A stretch of 64,000 nt of DNA from Polaribacter dokdonensis (GTDB lineage Bacteria > Bacteroidota > Bacteroidia > Flavobacteriales > Flavobacteriaceae): contig NZ_CP101505.1 in the NCBI RefSeq assembly GCF_024362345.1, forward strand, positions 2,935,501 to 2,999,500, given 5' to 3'. Positions 1-7,912 of the stretch are shown here, one piece after another (position 1 is the first letter of the stretch; every line of letters begins with the position of its first letter). A program made the translations under genes and the position numbers. The notes beneath the pieces are model-generated. The model had not been told where the DNA came from, did no database searches, and saw nothing but the letters and a program-made list of their open reading frames with translations.

Positions 1-120
1 AATGGCTAACTTTTTCATTTTTTATAGATTGTAATTCTTGCTTTAATTAATTTTATGCGATTAATTTGCAAAGGTTTAGATGTAATTTGATTGTAATTGT
101 AAATAAAAGTAATTTATTTA

Positions 121-150
121 TTTGTATATTAAAAAATATCGTTAAATTTG
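121..150 (+). promoter_or_regulatory. Bacteroidota-type promoter of rpmE2
   Basis: TTTG at 121-124 and TAAATTTG at 143-150 match the -33/-7 consensus (TTTG, then TAnnTTTG) with an 18-nt spacer. Transcription would start near 155, leaving a leader of about 90 nt before the L31 gene. Bases 1-120 show no gene that I can recognise. Confidence 0.6.
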
Positions 151-246
151 CATCCTCAAAATAGCAAAATCTGTTTTGATATTTAGAATGAAACTTTACC
201 AACTTTATTCTGCAAACATAACATTTAAGAATTAAAATATTATAAA

Positions 247-498
247 ATGAAAAAAGGAATTCATCCAGAAAATTATAGAATGGTAGCTTTTAAAGACATG
301 TCTAATGAAGATGTTTTTTTAACACGTTCTACTGTAGACACTAAAGAAACTTTAGAAGTTGATGGTGTTGAGTATCCTTTAGTAAAATTAGAGATTTCTA
401 GAACTTCTCACCCATTTTACACTGGTAAATCTAAACTTATTGATGCTGCAGGACGTATTGATAAATTTAAAAACAAATACAAGAAATTCAAAAAGTAA
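247..498 (+). CDS. rpmE2: 50S ribosomal protein L31 type B
   Basis: This 83-residue protein is ribosomal protein bL31 of the long (type B) form, a component of the large subunit that bridges to the 30S head. The opening [11 protein letters not shown] and the central TSHPFYTG segment are characteristic. It contains no cysteine, so it is the zinc-independent C-minus form. The length fits type B (about 80-90 residues) and the C-terminus is lysine-rich. It stands alone, with its own promoter and a strong terminator directly behind it. In other bacteria the zinc-free L31 replaces the zinc form under zinc limitation; whether this genome has a second L31 cannot be seen. Confidence 0.95.
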   Translation: MKKGIHPENYRMVAFKDMSNEDVFLTRSTVDTKETLEVDGVEYPLVKLEISRTSHPFYTGKSKLIDAAGRIDKFKNKYKKFKK

Positions 499-524
499 GC
501 TTTTTAGAATTCTTAAAAATATAG

Positions 525-556
525 AAACTCCAACATTAATTTGTTGGAGTTTTTTT
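525..556 (+). terminator. Rho-independent terminator of rpmE2
   Basis: A hairpin with about 11 bp of stem (arms 525-535 and 542-552, loop TTAATT) is followed by a T run to 556. Confidence 0.85.
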
Positions 557-647
557 GTGCTCTAAGACATATTTTATTAATCCACATCAGATTGTGGTTT
601 CCAAGTGAGCGTTTAAAGTATTATTTTTACTACACCAAATTTTAACT

Positions 648-2168
648 ATGAAAAAAACAATACTAACCACGTTCGCTTTACTTACTATTTCTACTGGAAT
701 ATTGCTATATTTTGTAAGGGAAGCAGGCAGTGTAATTTTGTTCTCTATTTGTTTAATGCTTTTTATTATGGCTATTTATGATTCTTTACAGCGTAAACAT
801 TCGTTGTTAAGATCTTTTCCATTGGTAGCTAGATTACGTTGGGTTTTTGAAGAGGAAAGAGAAAAGATTAGGCAATATTTTATAGAGAATGATTTAAATG
901 GAACACCTCTAAGTAGAGAACAAAGAAGTTTAGTGTATCAAAGAGCTAAAAAGCAAACTGAAACAATACCTTTTGGTACGCAACATAATTTGTATAATGA
1001 TGGTTATGAGTTTGTAAAACATTCATTGTTTCCAAAAGACCATCATGATGTTATTGGAGATAGAATTGTTTATGGTTCAGATAAATGTTCTCAAAAATTA
1101 GAAACTTCGATTTTAGGAATTTCTGCTATGTCTTTTGGCTCATTAAGTAAGAATGCCATTTTAGCTTTAAATCAAGGAGCAAAAATGGGAGGTTTCACAC
1201 ATAATACTGGTGAAGGTGGAGTGTCTCCTTACCATTTACAGGGAGGAGATTTGGTTTTTCAAGTAGGTACAGGTTACTTTGGTGCAGGTAAAACAAATGA
1301 TGGGGGTAAAAGAGTTTTTGATGCAGAAATATTTCAAGAAAATGCTAATAAGACAGAGGTAAAAATGATAGAGATAAAACTATCTCAAGGAGCAAAGCCA
1401 GGTCATGGAGGTATTTTACCAGCAAAGAAAAACACAAAAGAGATTGCAGAAATTCGAGTAGTAGAAGAAGGTACAGATGTTTTATCACCTCCTTCACATT
1501 CTGCTTTTTCTAATTTTAAAGAAATGGTTTCTTTTTTACAACAAGTGAGAGAATTATCTGGAGGAAAACCTATAGGTATAAAATTATGTGTAGGAAATAA
1601 TGAAGAAATTGAAGAAATGATAGCAACATTTTCTAAGCTTAATAACTATCCTGATTATATTGCAGTTGATGGAGGTGAAGGAGGTACAGGAGCTGCACCT
1701 TTAGAATTCACCAATTACATAGGTACACCATTGTTAGAAGGTCTGTTATTTATGAATAGAACCTTAGAAAAATATAATTTAAGAAATCAAATAAAAATAA
1801 TTGCAAGTGGTAAAGCTATGAATGCTTTTGATGTAGTTCGATTATTAGCTTTAGGAGCAGATGCTGTTGGTATGGCTCGTAGTTTTATGCTAAGTTTAGG
1901 TTGTATACAAGCCAGAGAGTGTAACATGGATACCTGTCCTGTTGGAGTAGCTACACAAGATGAAGACTTAAATAAAGCATTAGTAGTAGCTAAGAAAAAC
2001 GTTCGAGTTAGAAATTACCATAATGAAACTATAAAAGCAATTAAAGAAGTTGTTGGAGCTATGGGTTTAAATGATTTAAGCAGACTAAAACCAAAACATA
2101 TATTTAGAAGGATGGAAGATGATAGCATTGTGAATTTAGAAAAAGCGTATGAAAGAGAATTGGTTTGA
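648..2168 (+). CDS. FMN-binding glutamate synthase family protein, membrane-anchored
   Basis: This 506-residue protein carries the central FMN/iron-sulfur domain of glutamate synthase (residues about 80-490) without the glutaminase domain of full GltB. Two hydrophobic segments (about 5-22 and 28-45) suggest an N-terminal membrane anchor. Glycine-rich FMN-barrel motifs are visible (GHGGILPAKK, VDGGEGGTGAAP). C419, C425 and C430 have the C-x5-C-x4-C spacing of the GltB 3Fe-4S ligands, within a CPVGVATQ context. Its last 20 bases overlap the YpdA-like flavoprotein gene, so the two are translationally coupled. The physiological reaction of this stand-alone family is not established; glutamate synthase activity should not be assumed. 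Confidence 0.9.
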   Translation: MKKTILTTFALLTISTGILLYFVREAGSVILFSICLMLFIMAIYDSLQRKHSLLRSFPLVARLRWVFEEEREKIRQYFIENDLNGTPLSREQRSLVYQRAKKQTETIPFGTQHNLYNDGYEFVKHSLFPKDHHDVIGDRIVYGSDKCSQKLETSILGISAMSFGSLSKNAILALNQGAKMGGFTHNTGEGGVSPYHLQGGDLVFQVGTGYFGAGKTNDGGKRVFDAEIFQENANKTEVKMIEIKLSQGAKPGHGGILPAKKNTKEIAEIRVVEEGTDVLSPPSHSAFSNFKEMVSFLQQVRELSGGKPIGIKLCVGNNEEIEEMIATFSKLNNYPDYIAVDGGEGGTGAAPLEFTNYIGTPLLEGLLFMNRTLEKYNLRNQIKIIASGKAMNAFDVVRLLALGADAVGMARSFMLSLGCIQARECNMDTCPVGVATQDEDLNKALVVAKKNVRVRNYHNETIKAIKEVVGAMGLNDLSRLKPKHIFRRMEDDSIVNLEKAYERELV

Positions 2169-3114
2169 TGTTTTAATAATTGGTGGAGGGCCAATTGGAA
2201 TTGCATGTGGATTAGAAGCTAAAAATAAAGGATTATCATATTTAATTGTTGAGAAAGGTCCTATTGTAAATTCATTATACAATTACCCTGTAAATATGCA
2301 GTTTTTCTCATCCTCAGAAAAATTAGAAATTGATAATATTCCATTTATTAGTAAGTCTGCAAAACCTGATAGAGGAGAAGCATTAGAGTACTATAGAAGA
2401 ATTACAACGAACAATAACTTGAATATAAAATTATTTGAAAAAGTTGCTACTGTAAATAAAGATGGTGATTTTTTTGATGTTCATACGAATAAAGATAATT
2501 ATTACTCTAAGAACATTATTGTGGCTACAGGTTTTTATGATTTACCTAAAAAGTTACATATTGAGGGTGAAGAATTAAGTAAGGTCTCTCATTACTATAA
2601 AGAACCACATTTTTATGCAGGTCAAAAATTAGCTATAGTTGGTGCAAGTAATTCCGCTATTGATGCAGCTCTAGAATGCTATAGAAAAGGAGCTGAGGTT
2701 TCTTTAATTATCAGAGGTGAAGAAGTTGGTAGTCGTGTAAAATATTGGGTTCGTCCAGATATAATTAATAGAATAAAAGAGGGTAGTATTAAAGCATATT
2801 ACAATTCTGAGGTTACTAAAATAGTAGAAAATCAAATTCAAGTAAAAACTTTAGATACTAATTTAACTTTAAAAAATGATTTTGTTTTAGCATTAACTGG
2901 TTATCAGCCTAATTTTGAGTTTTTAACTAAAATGGGTATTGAGCTTTCCAAAGACGATAAAAAAATACCTGTGTATAATAAGGATACAATGCAAACTAAT
3001 GTTGAGGGAATTTATTTAGCAGGTGTAATTTGTGGAGGTATGGAAACTCATAAATGGTTTATAGAAAACTCTAGAATTCATGCAAAAATAATTGTTGAGA
3101 ACATATTAAGCTAA
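2149..3114 (+). CDS. ypdA: YpdA-like NADPH-dependent flavin disulfide reductase
   Basis: The 321-residue protein resembles YpdA (Bdr), the thioredoxin-reductase-like NADPH flavoprotein that reduces bacillithiol disulfide in Firmicutes. The FAD-binding GGGPIGIACG lies near residues 12-21 and the NADPH-binding GASNSAID near 165. The early SLYNYPVNMQFFS segment is typical of YpdA. It has no CxxC redox pair of the TrxB kind. The start overlaps the preceding GltB-like gene by 20 nt and a methyltransferase follows, so the three form one operon. The YpdA family is a secure call; bacillithiol as substrate is inferred from homologs. Confidence 0.85.
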   Translation: MKENWFDVLIIGGGPIGIACGLEAKNKGLSYLIVEKGPIVNSLYNYPVNMQFFSSSEKLEIDNIPFISKSAKPDRGEALEYYRRITTNNNLNIKLFEKVATVNKDGDFFDVHTNKDNYYSKNIIVATGFYDLPKKLHIEGEELSKVSHYYKEPHFYAGQKLAIVGASNSAIDAALECYRKGAEVSLIIRGEEVGSRVKYWVRPDIINRIKEGSIKAYYNSEVTKIVENQIQVKTLDTNLTLKNDFVLALTGYQPNFEFLTKMGIELSKDDKKIPVYNKDTMQTNVEGIYLAGVICGGMETHKWFIENSRIHAKIIVENILS

Positions 3115-3129
3115 TGTTTGAAATTCGAA

Positions 3130-3798
3130 ATGCAAAATCTTAAAAAAGATAAGAAGAAAAAGCCCTGGCCAACTAAAAAGGTAATGGAGCAAATCTACGA
3201 CCAAAATCTCTGGGGAGGCAATAAGGATGAGATTTATTCTGGATCAGGGTCACATAATCCAAAAATTGTACAACCTTATTTAGAAGTTGTAATAAATTTT
3301 TTGAAAAGCTTTCAAGAGCCAATTATAGTTTTAGATTTGGGTTGTGGAGATTTTAATGTTGGTAGACAACTACTTGCTTTCTCTAATAAAATTATAGCTG
3401 TAGATATTGCAGAAAATGTTATCAATTATAACAAAGCAAAATATGCAAATAACAGTTTAGAGTTTCAATGTTTAGATATTTCTAAAGATGATTTACCAAG
3501 GGCTGATGTAGTAATTTTAAGACAAGTGCTGCAACATGTTTCTAATAAAGAGGTACATTCAGTTTTGAATAAATTAAAAGAGTATAAGTATGTTATACTT
3601 ACAGAACATTTGCCTAATCAAGAGTTTGTGCCAAATAAAGATATTATTTCTGGTCAAGGCATTCGAATTAAAAACCAAAGTGGTTTAATCATTACTAAGG
3701 AACCTTTTAATTTTAAGTATAAAAAACAACAAGAATTGGAGTCAACTATTTTAGATAACAATAAGGGTGTAATTAAAACTTGGCTTTTTACTTTATAA
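3130..3798 (+). CDS. class I SAM-dependent methyltransferase
   Basis: This protein of about 222 residues has the SAM-binding motif I LDLGCGDFNVG, followed by the acidic VDIAEN strand end and the later RADVVILRQVLQH segment of class I methyltransferases. The N-terminus is highly basic (KKDKKKKPWP). I chose ATG at 3130; a TTG at 3118 in the same frame, 3 nt after the ypdA stop, would add four residues. It is the last gene of the GltB-like/ypdA operon and ends at a bidirectional terminator. The methyl acceptor is unknown. Confidence 0.85.
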   Translation: MQNLKKDKKKKPWPTKKVMEQIYDQNLWGGNKDEIYSGSGSHNPKIVQPYLEVVINFLKSFQEPIIVLDLGCGDFNVGRQLLAFSNKIIAVDIAENVINYNKAKYANNSLEFQCLDISKDDLPRADVVILRQVLQHVSNKEVHSVLNKLKEYKYVILTEHLPNQEFVPNKDIISGQGIRIKNQSGLIITKEPFNFKYKKQQELESTILDNNKGVIKTWLFTL

Positions 3799-3828
3799 TT
3801 GATATTGTAAAAATAATTTTTATACAAA

Positions 3829-3856
3829 AAAAAACCACCTTTATAAGGTGGTTTTT
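3829..3856. terminator. bidirectional terminator
   Basis: Arms AAACCACCTT and AAGGTGGTTT with a 3-nt loop are flanked by A on the left and T on the right, so the hairpin serves both the methyltransferase gene (+) and the gcvP gene (-), which converge here. Confidence 0.85.
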
Positions 3857-3878
3857 TCAATTTACTAGATTTTATATT

Positions 3879-6764
3879 TTACATATAATCTTCTATAGGA
3901 TTACAAGAACATATTAAATTTCTATCACCATAAGCGTCATCAACTCTTCTTACAGTTGGCCAAAATTTATTGTCTGCTATATATTCTAATGGAAAAGCAG
4001 CTTGCTTTCTAGAATAAGGGAAATCCCATTCATCATTAGTTAGCATTTCTTGAGTGTGAGGTGCATTTTTAAGAGGATTATTTGCATCTTCTTTGTCGGC
4101 AATTTTAATCTCTTCACGAATAGCAATCATGGCATCACAAAAACGGTCTAACTCAGCTAAACTCTCAGATTCAGTAGGTTCAATCATCATTGTTCCATTT
4201 ACAGGGAAAGAAACTGTTGGAGCATGAAAACCATAATCCATTAAACGTTTAGCGATATCTACTACTTCAATTCCATTTTGTTTAAAATCTCTACAATCAA
4301 TAATCATTTCATGGGCAGCTCTACCTTTTTCACCTGTATATAAGGTATCATAATGACCATCTAAACGTTCTTTAATATAGTTTGCATTTAAAATAGCATT
4401 TTTAGTTGAGTTTGTTAATCCTCTAAAGCCAAGCATTGTAATGTATCCATAAGAGATTAAACAAGCTAATGCAGAACCCCAAGGAGCTGCAGAAATACCT
4501 GTAATTGCTTTATCTCCTCCTGTTTCAATGATTGGATTTGTTGGTAAGAATGGCACTAGTTGTGGAGCAACACAAATAGGGCCAACTCCAGGACCACCTC
4601 CACCATGTGGAATTGCAAATGTTTTATGTAAATTCAAGTGACAAACATCTGCACCAATAGTTGCAGGGTTTGTTAAACCAACTTGAGCATTCATATTTGC
4701 ACCATCCATATAAACCTGACCTCCATGATCATGAATAATTTTAGTGATTTCCTGAATTTCGCTTTCAAATACTCCATGAGTAGATGGGTATGTAACCATT
4801 AAAGCAGCTAAATTATCAGAATGCTTTTCAGCTTTTTCTCTTAAATCAGCAACATCAATATTTCCATTTTCTGCAGTTTTAGTTACGATAACTTTCATAC
4901 CAGCCATTACAGCAGAAGCAGGGTTTGTACCATGTGCAGAAGCAGGAATGATACAAATATTTCTATGCGATTCGCCTCTTGATTGGTGGTAAGCTCTAAT
5001 AGTCATTAAACCAGCAAACTCACCTTGTGCACCAGAATTTGGTTGTAAAGATGTACCTGCAAAACCAGTAATAATATTTAACTGATGTTCTAATTTCTTT
5101 AATACTTCTTGGTAACCTCTTGCCTGGTATAAAGGCACAAATGGGTGAATATTTCCCCATTGAGGATTACTTAAAGGTAGCATTTCAGAGGCCGCATTTA
5201 ATTTCATTGTACAAGATCCTAAAGAAATCATAGAATGATTTAAAGCCAAATCTTTACGCTCTAATTTTTTAATGTAACGCATCATGTCTGTCTCAGATTG
5301 ATACGTGTTAAAGATTTCATTATCTAAGAACGAAGTATTTCTTGCAACTTTATCTGCAATTACTTCAAAATCAGAATGAAATGGTTCTTGAGTTAATATT
5401 CTTGAGAAGCTATCGTAATTTTCTTCTTTTACAGGATTTGGACGCTTTTTTAACTGGCCAAATAATGTAAATAAGTTCATTAAGTCTTTCTCAGTCGTTG
5501 CTTCATTTATAGATAATGATACTAAATTATCTGAAACATAATTAAAGTTTACTTTAAACGACTCAGCAACAGGTTTTAATCTTGCTTCTTCAATTTCAAT
5601 TAATAGTGTATCAAAATAAGAAGAATTTAATTGCTTAAACCCTGCTTTTTCTAAATAGTCTGCAACTAATTTTGTTTTGTTGTGTACAGTATCTGCAATG
5701 TATTGAATACCATCTTTACCATGATAAACTGCGTACATACCAGCCATAACTGCTAATAAAACTTGAGCAGTACAAATGTTAGATGTTGCTCTTTCACGTT
5801 TAATATGTTGTTCTCTAGTTTGCAATGCCATTCTTAAGGCACGCTTACCATTCATATCTTTAGTTACTCCAATAATTCTACCAGGAATACTTCTTTTATA
5901 AGCTTCTTTCGTAGCAAAAAAGGCTGCATGAGGTCCTCCATAACCTAATGGAATTCCAAAACGTTGAGTTGTACCTACAACTACAGACGCACCAAATTCA
6001 CCTGGCGCTTTTAATTTTACTAATGATAAAATATCTGCAGCAACAGCTACTTTAATATTATTATTGTTTGCCTTAGCAACAAACTCTTCGTAATCAAATA
6101 TTTGACCTAATTTTCCTGGATACTGTAAAATTGCACCAAAGAAATCATCATCAAAAGTAAATTCTTTATGATTACCTACAATTAATTCAATTCCAATTGG
6201 TGTTGATCTAGTTTGTAATAATGATAAGGTCTGAGGTAAAATTTCTTCAGAAACAAAAAACTTGTTGGCTCCTGCCTTTTTCTTTGCACGCTCTCTTACA
6301 TCAAAAAGCAAAGCCATAGCCTCTGCAGCTGCTGTACTTTCATCTAATAAAGAAGCATTAGCCAATTCCATACCTGTTAAATCACATATCATAGTTTGGT
6401 AATTCAATAGTGCTTCTAACCTTCCTTGAGCAATTTCTGCTTGGTAAGGAGTGTAAGCTGTATACCAACCTGGATTTTCTAAAATGTTACGTTGTATAAC
6501 ACTTGGCACTATTGCTTCATGATAACCTAAACCTATGTAGCTTTTAAAAACTTTATTTTTCTCAGAAAGTTCTTTAATATGAGCTAAGTACTCATATTCA
6601 CTCATGGCTGGTGCTAAATCTAAATCGTCTTTTAAACGAATATTATCTGGCACAGTTTCATTAATTAATTGCTCTAAACTATCTGCTTTAATAGCTTTTA
6701 ACATTGTTTCTTGCTCCTTATTACTAGGACCAATGTGTCTTAATTGAAACGAATTAGTGTTCAT
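3879..6764 (-). CDS. gcvP: glycine dehydrogenase (aminomethyl-transferring), P-protein
   Basis: This is the pyridoxal-phosphate P-protein of the glycine cleavage system. It decarboxylates glycine and passes the aminomethyl group to the lipoyl H-protein. At 961 residues it is the fused single-chain form (alpha plus beta subunits). The N-terminus begins with the family-typical RHIGPS segment. The C-terminal half holds SLGSCTMKLNA, SAHGTNPASA and the PLP-lysine motif NLHKTFAIPHGGGGPG. The gene is monocistronic and no gcvT or gcvH is nearby. With serA and sdaA in the same window it contributes to serine/glycine and one-carbon metabolism. Confidence 0.97.
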   Translation of the reverse strand: MNTNSFQLRHIGPSNKEQETMLKAIKADSLEQLINETVPDNIRLKDDLDLAPAMSEYEYLAHIKELSEKNKVFKSYIGLGYHEAIVPSVIQRNILENPGWYTAYTPYQAEIAQGRLEALLNYQTMICDLTGMELANASLLDESTAAAEAMALLFDVRERAKKKAGANKFFVSEEILPQTLSLLQTRSTPIGIELIVGNHKEFTFDDDFFGAILQYPGKLGQIFDYEEFVAKANNNNIKVAVAADILSLVKLKAPGEFGASVVVGTTQRFGIPLGYGGPHAAFFATKEAYKRSIPGRIIGVTKDMNGKRALRMALQTREQHIKRERATSNICTAQVLLAVMAGMYAVYHGKDGIQYIADTVHNKTKLVADYLEKAGFKQLNSSYFDTLLIEIEEARLKPVAESFKVNFNYVSDNLVSLSINEATTEKDLMNLFTLFGQLKKRPNPVKEENYDSFSRILTQEPFHSDFEVIADKVARNTSFLDNEIFNTYQSETDMMRYIKKLERKDLALNHSMISLGSCTMKLNAASEMLPLSNPQWGNIHPFVPLYQARGYQEVLKKLEHQLNIITGFAGTSLQPNSGAQGEFAGLMTIRAYHQSRGESHRNICIIPASAHGTNPASAVMAGMKVIVTKTAENGNIDVADLREKAEKHSDNLAALMVTYPSTHGVFESEIQEITKIIHDHGGQVYMDGANMNAQVGLTNPATIGADVCHLNLHKTFAIPHGGGGPGVGPICVAPQLVPFLPTNPIIETGGDKAITGISAAPWGSALACLISYGYITMLGFRGLTNSTKNAILNANYIKERLDGHYDTLYTGEKGRAAHEMIIDCRDFKQNGIEVVDIAKRLMDYGFHAPTVSFPVNGTMMIEPTESESLAELDRFCDAMIAIREEIKIADKEDANNPLKNAPHTQEMLTNDEWDFPYSRKQAAFPLEYIADNKFWPTVRRVDDAYGDRNLICSCNPIEDYM

Positions 6765-6845
6765 TAAATAAAGTTTTATTTAGATAATTTTCAATCGATT
6801 TTTTAGCTAATTAAATGTTGAAAATTAACTCGATTTTTAAAACAA

Positions 6846-6853
6846 CAAAAATA
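6846..6853 (-). promoter_or_regulatory. -7 box of gcvP
   Basis: On the minus strand this reads TATTTTTG, matching TAnnTTTG, about 80 nt upstream of the gcvP ATG. No clear -33 element is seen, and I find no glycine-riboswitch-like structure in the leader. Confidence 0.4.
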
Positions 6854-6938
6854 AGTATTCTAGAGGGTATATATTTGATATTTTAACAACAAATAATTTT
6901 AATTATTAACTAAATCTAAATGTTATTAACAGATGCAT

Positions 6939-6946
6939 TATTTTTG
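6939..6946 (+). promoter_or_regulatory. -7 box directly before the UbiA-like gene
   Basis: TATTTTTG lies 4 nt before ATG 6951, the same arrangement as upstream of blh. A second match, TATATTTG at 6870-6877, could drive a longer transcript. Confidence 0.45.
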
Positions 6947-6950
6947 TAAA

Positions 6951-7772
6951 ATGAGGTTTCTTAAAATTGTTTTCGATTTTTACTTAAATGCAAGTATTCA
7001 TGTGGCTTTTGCTGTGTTTGCTTTTTTAAAAATCACCGAAATTTATTTTGATTTGCCTTTCAATCAAAATTTAGATTATTTTATATTTTTTGGTACTATT
7101 ACAGGTTACAATTTTGTAAAATATGCAGGAGTTGCCAAACTGCATCATAGAAGCCTAACAGATAGCTTAAAAGTAATACAGGTTTTTTCTTTAATATGCT
7201 TTTTGTTGATGTGCTATTATGCTTACCAAATTAAAATTGAAACTTTAATTATTTCTATACCATTTAATATACTTACCATTTTGTATGCAGTACCTTTTTT
7301 AAGTGGCTTATCTAAAAATTTAAGGCAGATTAGTTATTTAAAAATAATTATAGTGGCCTTTGTTTGGGCAGGTTTTACAGTATTATTGCCTCTTGTAGAT
7401 GCAGAGGTTTCTGTTGATGTGAATCCTATAATTATATTTTTACAACGATTTTTATTTGTAGTAGTTTTAATTTTACCTTTTGATATTAGAGATGTAAAAT
7501 ACGATGCTATTTCACTACAAACAATTCCCAAAAAAATAGGAGTAAATCAAACTAAAAGACTTGGCTTGCTACTTTTAATTTTATCATTAATTTTAGAGTA
7601 CTTGTTTCCTTCTTCTAGCAGATTGAATACGCCATTTATGTTGTTCTTTTTTCTGGTAATAATCTTTTTAATGCGATCTAAAATTGAACAAAGGAAATAT
7701 TACAGTTCTTTCTGGGTAGAATCATTACCCATAATTTGGTGGCTATTTCTTTTAGGATTTCTCAATTTTTAA
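6951..7772 (+). CDS. UbiA-like multispanning membrane protein
   Basis: This is an integral membrane protein of about 273 residues with seven to nine hydrophobic segments. The loop DIRDVKYD (about residues 178-185) is an exact DxxDxxxD, like the second aspartate-rich motif of UbiA prenyltransferases. The place of the first motif (normally NDxxDxxxD) reads NFVKYAGV and has lost the aspartates. It may therefore be a degenerate or divergent UbiA-fold protein; no substrate can be named. ATG 6951 is preferred over 6933 because a -7 box covers 6939-6946. It stands alone between gcvP (divergent) and the serA fusion. Confidence 0.7.
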   Translation: MRFLKIVFDFYLNASIHVAFAVFAFLKITEIYFDLPFNQNLDYFIFFGTITGYNFVKYAGVAKLHHRSLTDSLKVIQVFSLICFLLMCYYAYQIKIETLIISIPFNILTILYAVPFLSGLSKNLRQISYLKIIIVAFVWAGFTVLLPLVDAEVSVDVNPIIIFLQRFLFVVVLILPFDIRDVKYDAISLQTIPKKIGVNQTKRLGLLLLILSLILEYLFPSSSRLNTPFMLFFFLVIIFLMRSKIEQRKYYSSFWVESLPIIWWLFLLGFLNF

Positions 7773-7912
7773 AAGGTAAAATGTATATTTTTCAATTTTT
7801 GATTAAAATACTCTTCTTTTAAAATTGATATCATAAAACTCAAAATGCACCCTATATTTCTTGGTTTAATTTGTAGATTTACTGTTTAAATTTCAATCAA
7901 GAATTAACCATA

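Noticed and set aside
6765..6845. Possible glycine riboswitch in the gcvP leader
   Set aside because: No conserved tandem aptamer-like helices or GGAGA-type motifs were found; the region is simply AT-rich.
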